In this document: piece by piece, positions 23,948-31,597 of the stretch
Layout: every line of letters starts with the position of its first letter
Position numbering within the stretch: position 1 is the first letter of the stretch
Assembly: GCF_004365355.1 (NCBI RefSeq)
Contig: NZ_SODP01000004.1
Span: forward strand, 62,001-126,000
Reading direction: 5' to 3'
Length of the DNA stretch: 64,000 bases
DNA from: Kribbella pratensis
Lineage (GTDB): Bacteria; Actinomycetota; Actinomycetes; Propionibacteriales; Kribbellaceae
Made by a program: the position numbers and the translations under genes
Notes under the pieces: generated by a model
Database searches by the model: none
The model's input: the letters and a program-made list of their open reading frames with translations, nothing else
What the model was told of the DNA's origin: nothing

Positions 23948-26900
23948 CGCCCAGGCTTTGTCGATGGTCTGGGTGATGCTGTTGCCGATCAGGTCCTTGG
24001 CCGTCACCCGGATGCTCGGGTAGGAACCGGCCGGAACCTTCGCCCGGACAGCGCCTCCGATCCCGCTGAGCGACAGCTTCTGCCAGGTCTTCCCGTCGAA
24101 GGAGATCTCAGCCGTCGTACGGAAGATCCCCAGGCCGTGCACGCCAGGCTGGTACCGCGGCGTGAGCTCGAGCCATCCATTGGTGTGCTTGTAGTCGACC
24201 TGCACCAGCGGGAGCACCGCCCGGGTCTTCGTCGGCACCGAGAGGAAGTGCCACGTCGTGTGCGTCGACGTCGACGTGGTCGCCCAGCTGTTCGGACCGC
24301 GCTTCTGGTCCAGCGTCAGGTCGTACCACGCCGCCCGCGCCGGTACCGCCCACTGCGCCACCGACCAGTCGGCACTCCCCAGCTGCACGCCGTTGCTGCT
24401 GAGCTTCATGCTCGTCACATCGCCGCGATCACCCCAGCCGAACACGCTCCGATCGCCGCTCACATACTGCGGAATCGCGATCCGCAACGCATTCTCGAAC
24501 CGCGCCGGCGGCCAACCCTGTGCCACGTCCCCGGCGGAATCCGACAACCCAGGGACGGCCGGCCGCATCAGCGATTCCCACCAACCACGCGTGACCTGCT
24601 CGCCCGGACGGTACGAGCGCGGGATCGTCGACTCGTACCCGCTCTCGTTCCACTCCCCTGCCGAGGTCGTCTCGTCCCAGGTCACGCCCTTGAGATCGGT
24701 GACGAGGTAGTCGGTACGGCTCACCGGACCGGTCACCAATCGGGTCGAGGTCAGCCCGGTGCTGATCCCGGGCAGATGTGCGATCCGCTGGTCGGTGTGA
24801 AGGAACCACGCGTCGTTGCGCTGGAAGTTCGTGGTCACCACGGCCGGGTGCATCTTCGCAACGTCGTATGTCAGCGGGCCCTTGACCGTCGACGGTCCGA
24901 TCGCGACGTCGTACCGGTAGGTGCTGTCGAGGACGCCGCTCAGCTTGAGCGAGACAGGGCCTTTCGCGAGCGTGCCCAGTAGTTGCTTGCCCTGTTCGGA
25001 GCGCAGCAGGTAGAGCGGGATGTCTTCCTCGGTCCCGGTCGACCAGAAGCCGGGCGCCTCGTTGTAGAGGAACACCACCTTCGCACCGGCCGCCTTCGCC
25101 GCCTGCACCTGTGCGGTCGTGTCGTCCGGCGACGTCCAGCGGATCAGCGCGATCTTGCCCTTGGCGCCGCTCAGCTCCGCCGGCGTACCGTCGCCGCCGT
25201 TGTACAGCGGGAGGTTCTCGTTGCCGACGTACACGGTCCGGGAGGAACCCGGGCCAGGCGTCGGCAGCCGGCCGGCGCCCGGTACGTCGACGGTCAGCTG
25301 CGGCTGGGCGAGGTCCCAGCGCTGCACGACCTGGAAGGTGCCATTGGCAACCTTCCCGAAGTCTTGCACGTAGATGCCATTGGCAACCTTTCCGTCGAAT
25401 CCCCAGCCGGACACGGCATCCCGGTCGCCGACCTTCCGGTGCCAGGCAATCCCGATGCTGTGCGCGTCGGCCGGCCGCGGCGTCTTGATCGTCACCTTGT
25501 GCGCGGTGCGGGCGTCGAACGTGAACGTACGGTCGCTGCCGATCCACTCGTCCGGATCGCCGAGCAGCGTGATCGAGTTCGCCCAGTTCGCCTCGTCACC
25601 GCCCACGGCGTACGCCATCACGCTGTACCGCCCGGTCGGTACGTCGAGGGTGCGGCTGCCGTTCTCGTCGAAGGCGATCGCGTTGACGTCACCGGTGTCC
25701 TGGTTCCACAACTGCACGCCGCTCGCGCCGGCCTCGGTGGTCGCAGGCTTGCCATCGCGGCCGATCGCCTTCACCGTCACCTGGTTCAGCCGACCACCGG
25801 CGGCAAATCCGATCCCGGTGCGGACCGACTCACTTCCGGCCGCCATACCAAACCGTATGGTATGGGCGGTCAGTGTGCCGGCGTAGTTGGCGGGTTGGGT
25901 CCTGGCGAGGTTCAGCGTGACCAACGCGGAGGCGGAGCCGTGCGCCGGGACAGTCAGGCGGGACGGGCTCACCGAGACGGCGGCCTTGACGCCAGCCGCG
26001 GACCGTACGTCGACGGACAGGTCGAGGCTCACCGCGCGGTTCGAGCTGTTGCGGTAGGCAACCTTCCGTCCGACCGGCGCGGGTGCGGCCGGGCCTGTCC
26101 AGGAGAGGTCGCCGAAGAACAGGTTGGCGGCGTCCGGGAGGACCTTCGGGTCGAGTGCGTTCGGGATGTCGATCCGGCCGAGGCCTTGCTGGTCGGTGCG
26201 GGCGCCGGCGGACGGGACCGCGGTCGAGGCCAGCGCGGCCTTCAGCTGCGGACCGGTCCAGTCGGGGTGGCGCTCGGCCAGGATCGCGGCGGCGCCGGCC
26301 ACGTGCGGCGTCGCCATCGACGTACCGCTCATCGCGGTGTAGTACTGGCCGAGGATGTGGCCCTGCGCGGTACCGGCGGCTCGTGCCGCGGGGATCTCGA
26401 CGCCCGGCGCGGTCACCTCGGGCTTCAGCGCGCCATCGCCGAGGCGCGGGCCACGGCTGGAGAAGCTCGCGAGGCTGTCATCGCGGTCGACCGCCCCGAC
26501 GGTCAGGGCCTCGGAAGCCGCGCCCGGAGAGCCGACGGTTTCCTCGGCGCCGGAGTTGCCGGCCGCGATGACGAACAGGGTCCCGCTGGACTTCGACAGC
26601 CGGTCGACGGCCTCGCTCATCGGGTCGGTGCCGTCCGACGGGAGGCCGCCGAGGCTCATGCTGACGACCTTCGCGCCCTGCTGGACGGCCCACTCCATAC
26701 CGGCGATCGCCTCGGAGTCGTAGCCGCCGCCGCTGTTGTCGAGCACCTTGCCGATCAGCAGCTCCGCGCCGGGCGCAACGCCCTTCCGCTTGCCGCCGGA
26801 CGCAGTACCGAGGCCGGCGACGATCGAGGCGGTGTGCGTGCCGTGGCCGTGCAAGTCCTGGACCGCCTCGTCCGGGACGAAGCTCTCCGACGCGACGACC

Positions 26901-27625
26901 TGCTTGGCGAGGTCGGGGTGCCCGGTGTCGTACCCGGTGTCGAGCACGGCCACCTTGACGCCGTGGCCGTCGTACCCCTGCTTCCAGGCGGTCGGCGCAC
27001 CGATCTGCTGGTTCGACTGGTCGTCAGTGGCGTGGGTGCGGCCGTCGAGCCAGATCTTGGTGACCTGGCCGGTCTTGAAGGTGGTCGGACCGCTGATGCC
27101 GTCCCAGAACGCCTTGGCGTCGGACTTCTGCACGGTGACCGCGCTGCTTCCGACGCTGGTCAGCGTACGGCGGAGGGTCGCGGCCGCGGGTGCGGTTGGC
27201 GCGCTGCGCAGGGTGGGCGGCGCGGTGAGGAGGAGGGGCAGCCGATCGCTGCTCGCGTCGTCGTACCCCTGCGCAGCGAGTTCGGTGAGGTTGAAGAGCC
27301 GCTTGTCCAGGCGGCCCGCGGTGAGCAGCGGGTAGGCCTCGGACGGGATCAGGCTGAGCTCACCGTCAAACGTGCCGAAGTAATACGGCTCGTCGTCGGT
27401 CAGCCGGGCCGATACCTGCCCGTCGGCGCTCGTGGTCAGCTCGGCGACATCGCCGGTGACGAGCGTGATCCGCTTGACCGACGCGCCCGGCGTCGGGTTG
27501 ACGGTGCCGGCCGGCTGGGCGGCACCGGGCGGGGCGGCGTGTGCCGGGGTGGTCGTCAGCAGCAGGGAACTGACGACCACCGCGGCAAGCAGGCCGGACG
27601 CGGACCGGGACGATCGGGGAAACAC
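23942..27625 (-). CDS. Secreted subtilisin-family (S8) serine protease, large
   Basis: A 1227-residue exported protease. After a signal peptide (FPRSSRSASGLLAAVVVSSL to AHAA) and a propeptide of about 170 residues, the catalytic triad is clear: Asp in VAVLDTGYDTGHPDL (near 229), His in LHGHGTHTASIVAG (near 261), Ser in SGTSMATPHVAGAAA (near 436), with oxyanion Asn in AAGNSGAEE. The C-terminal ~700 residues are beta-rich, including a likely PA-type domain around the YLLRSEQGKQLL stretch. I prefer the GTG at 27625, eight bases after GGAGGT, to the longer frame. A tandem repeat overlaps its stop. Extracellular nutrient protease is the likely role. Confidence 0.92.
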   Translation of the reverse strand: MFPRSSRSASGLLAAVVVSSLLLTTTPAHAAPPGAAQPAGTVNPTPGASVKRITLVTGDVAELTTSADGQVSARLTDDEPYYFGTFDGELSLIPSEAYPLLTAGRLDKRLFNLTELAAQGYDDASSDRLPLLLTAPPTLRSAPTAPAAATLRRTLTSVGSSAVTVQKSDAKAFWDGISGPTTFKTGQVTKIWLDGRTHATDDQSNQQIGAPTAWKQGYDGHGVKVAVLDTGYDTGHPDLAKQVVASESFVPDEAVQDLHGHGTHTASIVAGLGTASGGKRKGVAPGAELLIGKVLDNSGGGYDSEAIAGMEWAVQQGAKVVSMSLGGLPSDGTDPMSEAVDRLSKSSGTLFVIAAGNSGAEETVGSPGAASEALTVGAVDRDDSLASFSSRGPRLGDGALKPEVTAPGVEIPAARAAGTAQGHILGQYYTAMSGTSMATPHVAGAAAILAERHPDWTGPQLKAALASTAVPSAGARTDQQGLGRIDIPNALDPKVLPDAANLFFGDLSWTGPAAPAPVGRKVAYRNSSNRAVSLDLSVDVRSAAGVKAAVSVSPSRLTVPAHGSASALVTLNLARTQPANYAGTLTAHTIRFGMAAGSESVRTGIGFAAGGRLNQVTVKAIGRDGKPATTEAGASGVQLWNQDTGDVNAIAFDENGSRTLDVPTGRYSVMAYAVGGDEANWANSITLLGDPDEWIGSDRTFTFDARTAHKVTIKTPRPADAHSIGIAWHRKVGDRDAVSGWGFDGKVANGIYVQDFGKVANGTFQVVQRWDLAQPQLTVDVPGAGRLPTPGPGSSRTVYVGNENLPLYNGGDGTPAELSGAKGKIALIRWTSPDDTTAQVQAAKAAGAKVVFLYNEAPGFWSTGTEEDIPLYLLRSEQGKQLLGTLAKGPVSLKLSGVLDSTYRYDVAIGPSTVKGPLTYDVAKMHPAVVTTNFQRNDAWFLHTDQRIAHLPGISTGLTSTRLVTGPVSRTDYLVTDLKGVTWDETTSAGEWNESGYESTIPRSYRPGEQVTRGWWESLMRPAVPGLSDSAGDVAQGWPPARFENALRIAIPQYVSGDRSVFGWGDRGDVTSMKLSSNGVQLGSADWSVAQWAVPARAAWYDLTLDQKRGPNSWATTSTSTHTTWHFLSVPTKTRAVLPLVQVDYKHTNGWLELTPRYQPGVHGLGIFRTTAEISFDGKTWQKLSLSGIGGAVRAKVPAGSYPSIRVTAKDLIGNSITQTIDKAWAL

Positions 27626-27801
27626 TGCGGGACACCTCCCGATGCCCCGACCCACGCGAGGCCATCAGCGGGAGCCTCACAGTTGCCCCGGGCCCCAGTC
27701 CACCGGTCCCGCTGACGAACACCCGCCATGACCGATTCCAGCCACCTTGAGCACGCACCAACCACACCACCCGCGGAGAAGTGGTTGACGGGTGCCCAAG
27801 G

Positions 27802-28764
27802 TCAGGCGAAGCGCTTCGCGACGTTCTCCACGCGCTCGAGCAGGTCCAGGTCGTACGCGACGCCGGGGATGTAGAAGATCACGTAGTCGGCGCCGGCCTC
27901 GAGTGCTGCGTCCACCTTGTCCGCGATCTCGTCCTCGGTGGCGATGAAGTTGTCGTTGTCGAACTTCTCCCGGTTCATCGGGCCGACCGCCTTCTCGGTC
28001 GCCTTCTGCGGGTCGTCACCCTTGTCGATCGGGAACACGTTGAGCCCGGTCGACTTGATGATCTCGTCGTAGTCGCGACCGACCTTGCGGCAGTGCTCGC
28101 GGAGGATGTCGCACTTCTCCTTGATCACCTCGGGGTTACCCCCGCCGATGTTCGCGGCGTCGCCGTACTGCGCGACCAGCTTCAGCGTCACCTTCGGGCC
28201 GCCGCCGCCGATCCAGAAGCTCGGGTGCGGCTTGCGGACACCCTTCGGCTCGTTGATCGGCGCGTCGATCGAGTAGTACTTGCCGTCGTAGACCGGCTTG
28301 TCCTCGGTCCACATCTTGTAGATGATCTCGGTCGCCTCGCGGAACGCGGCCATCCGCTGCGGGACGTCGGTCCACTCGTAGCCGTAGGCCTTCCACTCGT
28401 GCTCGTACCAGCCCGCGCCGATCCCGGCGTACAGGCGGCCGTGGCTGGCGACGTCGACGGTGGACGCGATCTTCGCGTACAGCGACGGGTTGCGGTACCC
28501 GTTGCAGCCGACCATCTGGCCGATGTTCACCCGCTTGGTATCGCGGGCCAGCGCCGCGGTCGCGCTCCAGCACTCGAACGTGGTGTTGTCACTCGGCTCC
28601 GGCACCGTGTGGAAGTGGTCGAAGAGCCAGATCGAGTCCCACGACTGCTCGTCGGCGCGCTTGGCGACGTCCGTCATCGCCTCCCACTGCTCGATCGGAT
28701 CAGCGATCTGGGCCAGATCCATCTTCCAGCCTTGCGGGACGAATACCCCGAAACGTGTAGTCAT
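27802..28764 (-). CDS. LLM-class F420-dependent oxidoreductase
   Basis: A 320-residue bacterial luciferase-like barrel: FGVFVPQGW at the N-terminus, SIWLFDHFHTVPEP, then KRVNIGQMVGCNGYRNPSLY with the cis-peptide region, VASHGRLYAGIGAGWYEHEW and PSFWIGGGGPKVTLKLVAQY. These are features of the F420-dependent LLM group that transfer hydride with coenzyme F420. Family names in databases vary and the substrate is unknown. A 9-bp hairpin overlaps the ribosome site just before the ATG at 28764. Confidence 0.88.
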   Translation of the reverse strand: MTTRFGVFVPQGWKMDLAQIADPIEQWEAMTDVAKRADEQSWDSIWLFDHFHTVPEPSDNTTFECWSATAALARDTKRVNIGQMVGCNGYRNPSLYAKIASTVDVASHGRLYAGIGAGWYEHEWKAYGYEWTDVPQRMAAFREATEIIYKMWTEDKPVYDGKYYSIDAPINEPKGVRKPHPSFWIGGGGPKVTLKLVAQYGDAANIGGGNPEVIKEKCDILREHCRKVGRDYDEIIKSTGLNVFPIDKGDDPQKATEKAVGPMNREKFDNDNFIATEDEIADKVDAALEAGADYVIFYIPGVAYDLDLLERVENVAKRFA

Positions 28765-28765
28765 G

Positions 28766-28790
28766 CCGCCATCCTTTCCGGGGATGGCGG
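28766..28790 (-). promoter_or_regulatory. Hairpin over the ribosome-binding site of the LLM gene
   Basis: CCGCCATCC and GGATGGCGG are perfect complements separated by 7 bases. In the mRNA the AAAGGA ribosome site sits in the loop and the downstream arm, two bases before the AUG, so the hairpin could limit initiation. A protein-binding palindrome is the alternative. Confidence 0.45.
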
Positions 28791-28875
28791 TATCGGTCCA
28801 TCACTACGAGTACTGAATTTGCACTCAATCGGACCACTACAGCTTCTTAATCCACTGTGGGAATCACTGTGTGAC

Positions 28876-30735
28876 TCACCGGGCGCTCAGGACGCCCGCT
28901 CCGACGCCGGGGCCGGGGCGGTGGACCGCTCGGGCGGCGAGGATCGCGTTCAGGGCGACCGGTGCGATTCGTCCGCCGAACTCCTGCCGGGTCAACGCCG
29001 CGACACCGGCTGCGGTCGGCGCGGAGGCCGACGTACCGAAGAAGCGGCAGTTGCCGGTGACCGTCGTCGGACAGGTTCCGGAGCCGAAGCCGCCGGCGCC
29101 GCTGACCGAGACACCATCAGCCGCCAGCCAGTAGGGCGCGGGGAAGCTGATCGATCCGGGTCCGGGGATGCCGCGGCACGGACCGGGCTTGCCGCCCGGG
29201 CACCGCGTCGTGGTGAGGAGCTGCGTCGGACCGGCCGCGCTGTACGACTCGAGCGGCGCGGTCGCCGGGTCGGTGGACACGCTGGCGTTGACGGCGCCCG
29301 CGCTGGTGGCGAAGCCGATGTAGTTCGAGTCCGGGTTCATCGAGCCGGCGCGCTCCGGCGGGTCGAGGGTCTGCACGCCGGCCGAGAGGGCACGCCAGCG
29401 CAGGTCGAGCGTCGGTGCCTTCCGCGCCGAGGAGGTGCCCTGTACGTCGACCACGAGCTTGACGGCCTGCGGTGCGTTCGTCAGGTTGTCGTACTCGAAC
29501 TGCTCGATCGTGTCGCCGACGCCGTTCGCCTGGACGCCGGTACTCGACTTGAGGCACTTCGTACCCGTGCTGTCCATCAGGTACAGGTTCAGGTCGGTGA
29601 AGCCGCCCTGGCCCGCGGTCGGGTAGATCGCCCGCGGCTCGCTCCACTGCAGTGTCGGCATCACCGCGGCGCCGGGCAGCAGGTTCAGGTCGTACGTCGT
29701 GTCGTCGCCGCGCAGCTTCACCACGTTGTCCGGGGCGTCCGGGCAGCCGTTGAACGGGCCGGTGACGCCGTCCGGGCCCTTACCCGTGCCGACCGCCGCG
29801 ACGCGCGGGGCGTGCCGGGCACCGAGGTTGCCGGCCGACGAGCTGACCCAGATCCCGCGCTTGGCGAGTGCTTCCGCGGTGGCAGCGCCGAGGCCCTGCT
29901 GGAACGCGGGCTCGTCGTCCAGCGCGATGTCTTCGGCGATCATCGTCACGCCGGCGTTGGCCAGGATGTGGAAGGCCTCGAAGTAGTCGGCGTTGGTCAC
30001 GCCCGTGCTGGCGAACGCGAGCCGCGCGTCCGGCGCCATGTCGTGGATGATCTCCATCATCGCCGTACCCTCGTCGTCCGTGTACTCCGCAGCTTGTCTG
30101 AGGACCTGGACGTTCGACGGCAGCTCACCCGCGGCGACCGCATCGGCGAGGTGGTCGACATCGCCGGAGATCACGCCGACCCTCTGGCCTTTGCCGGTGA
30201 GACCGCGCGCCTGCGCCGCGTCCGCCTTGTGCAGCTGGACGCCTTCGGCGGTGACGGGGCCGACGTCGACGGCCGGTCGGAGCGCGGGCCGCAGGGCAGT
30301 CACCCAGTCGAGCGCAGCGACCGCGTCAAGCTTGTCGTACGGGACCGATGCGGACACGAGGCCGGTGTTCGGGAGGCCGGCAACCGACTTGAAGTCGGCG
30401 GAGTTCTTCTCGACCGTGACACCGAGTGCGGTGAGCGCTGCCTCCTGCGCGGCGGTTACGGGCGCGGCGGCGTACACCTGAACGCCGAGGCGACCCGGCT
30501 TCTCCACGCTCAATGCCCGCGGCTGCACGCCGGCCGACTTGCCCTTCGCCGCCGCAGCCGCGCTGTTCGCAGCGTCCCGCAGCATGCTCGGGACTTTTGC
30601 CGACGCGGCCGACGCCGCCGACGCGGCCGACGCTGCTGGGTCCTGCGATGACGCCGCGGACGCGGGTGACACCACCGCAACCACAGCCATCGGAACGATC
30701 AGCGCCACGCTGCTCAGCACATAACGAAGCTTCAT
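28876..30735 (-). CDS. Secreted subtilisin-fold protease with Glu in the His position
   Basis: A 619-residue exported protein: signal peptide MKLRYVLSSVALIVPMAVVA ending near SPASA, an Ala/Ser repeat (ASAASAASAA, residues ~33-46), a propeptide, then a subtilase core. The Asp region is VGVISGDVDH (Asp192), the oxyanion Asn is in SSSAGNLG (Asn303) and the nucleophile is in FFGTSASAPTAAGVA (Ser569). The usual HGTH stretch is replaced by DDEGTAMMEIIHDMAP, putting Glu222 where the catalytic His stands, as in sedolisins (S53). The ATG at 30735 follows GGAGGG. Either an acid-type protease or an unusual subfamily of S8. Confidence 0.8.
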   Translation of the reverse strand: MKLRYVLSSVALIVPMAVVAVVSPASAASSQDPAASAASAASAASAKVPSMLRDAANSAAAAAKGKSAGVQPRALSVEKPGRLGVQVYAAAPVTAAQEAALTALGVTVEKNSADFKSVAGLPNTGLVSASVPYDKLDAVAALDWVTALRPALRPAVDVGPVTAEGVQLHKADAAQARGLTGKGQRVGVISGDVDHLADAVAAGELPSNVQVLRQAAEYTDDEGTAMMEIIHDMAPDARLAFASTGVTNADYFEAFHILANAGVTMIAEDIALDDEPAFQQGLGAATAEALAKRGIWVSSSAGNLGARHAPRVAAVGTGKGPDGVTGPFNGCPDAPDNVVKLRGDDTTYDLNLLPGAAVMPTLQWSEPRAIYPTAGQGGFTDLNLYLMDSTGTKCLKSSTGVQANGVGDTIEQFEYDNLTNAPQAVKLVVDVQGTSSARKAPTLDLRWRALSAGVQTLDPPERAGSMNPDSNYIGFATSAGAVNASVSTDPATAPLESYSAAGPTQLLTTTRCPGGKPGPCRGIPGPGSISFPAPYWLAADGVSVSGAGGFGSGTCPTTVTGNCRFFGTSASAPTAAGVAALTRQEFGGRIAPVALNAILAARAVHRPGPGVGAGVLSAR

Positions 30736-30835
30736 GGAGTCCCTCCCCGTCGTCGCCGGGACCACAGTCACCCACCCACCAACCAACTGTCCAGACTTCG
30801 CGTCCTAACCCGCACCGACTCAAGGGAGAACTCTC

Positions 30836-31501
30836 ATCGACAAGTTCGAGCAGTTGTTCACGACAGCCGCACCACAAATTGCGCAAGGCACCCATCAGCG
30901 CGAGGAACCACCCAAGGCTGGCGGACGCTGGCCCCTCAGCGTCGTACTGCGACCTCCGCAGGACTGTGCCCTCGCACACGCGCTGGACGCGCTGACAACC
31001 GATGCAGCGGCACTGGCCGGTCCAGGCCACTGGGAGACCGGCCAACTCGGCTCGGCCCACCTGACCGTCCGCGCCCTCGAACCAAGGCGCGACGTGATTC
31101 CCCCAGGCGATCCCACCCTCACCCGCTACCAGTCGGCTCTCCACCGCGCGACGAAAGCCAGCACCTGGCCCGTCCGCTTCCAGGTCACCGGGCTGACCCT
31201 CACCCCAGGCACGGTCATGGCCTGCGCCAAGCCACTGGACCCCTTCCTCTTCAGCAGCCGCCTCACCACCGAGCTGGGTCCGGACGCCTGGTACGAACCC
31301 GAGCCTCGCGACATCTGGTATCTCAACCTGCTGCACTTCACGACCGACATCGCGAAGCCGGACGAGCTGATCGACTGGGTGGCCGCCCGCCGGCATCTGG
31401 CCGTCGGCACGACCACGATCGCCGTACCGGAGCTCGTCCGCGCCGACCATCACGCCGGCCCGCGGCCGCATATGCGCCTGACGCCTGTGAGAGCGCTCTA
31501 G
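30836..31501 (+). CDS. 2H phosphoesterase (2'-5' RNA ligase-like) family protein, start uncertain
   Basis: A ~221-residue cytosolic protein with the paired H-x-T motifs of the 2H superfamily: SAHLTVRAL and, ~90 residues later, LLHFTTDI. Members open 2',3'-cyclic or 2'-5' phosphodiester bonds in RNA or nucleotides. The start is unusual. No ATG or GTG lies between the in-frame stop at 30806 and the conserved region. A good ribosome site GGGAGA (30824-30829) is six bases before ATC at 30836 (Ile-Asp-Lys-Phe-Glu-Gln); the first standard start is TTG at 30854 with no ribosome site. I give the ATC coordinate as inference. Confidence 0.65.
   Translation: MDKFEQLFTTAAPQIAQGTHQREEPPKAGGRWPLSVVLRPPQDCALAHALDALTTDAAALAGPGHWETGQLGSAHLTVRALEPRRDVIPPGDPTLTRYQSALHRATKASTWPVRFQVTGLTLTPGTVMACAKPLDPFLFSSRLTTELGPDAWYEPEPRDIWYLNLLHFTTDIAKPDELIDWVAARRHLAVGTTTIAVPELVRADHHAGPRPHMRLTPVRAL
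31490..31499. promoter_or_regulatory. CebR-like LacI-family operator
   Basis: AGAGCGCTCT is a perfect 10-bp palindrome in the context TGAGAGCGCTCTAG, close to the CebR operator TGGGAGCGCTCCCA that governs cellobiose genes in streptomycetes. It lies 98 bp before the GH3 start, with a -35-like TTGACC at 31521-31526 just downstream. Confidence 0.5.
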
Positions 31502-31597
31502 TTCCGGAACCGGTGAGGTCTTGACCGGTGGGGTGGGAGGGCTGAGAGTCGGGGCCGAACGCGGGTGTGAGGCCCGCGCTGAGGTGGGGAGTCGCCC

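Noticed and set aside
24983..27715. A 910-codon open frame opposite the large protease
   Set aside because: It is the high-GC shadow of the S8 gene: Arg/Gly/Val-rich, no domains and no ribosome site. The protease strand has a complete catalytic triad.
27781..30651. A 956-codon plus-strand frame across the LLM and second protease genes
   Set aside because: It runs antisense through two clear genes and their intergenic gap and shows no motif; composition is that of a shadow frame.
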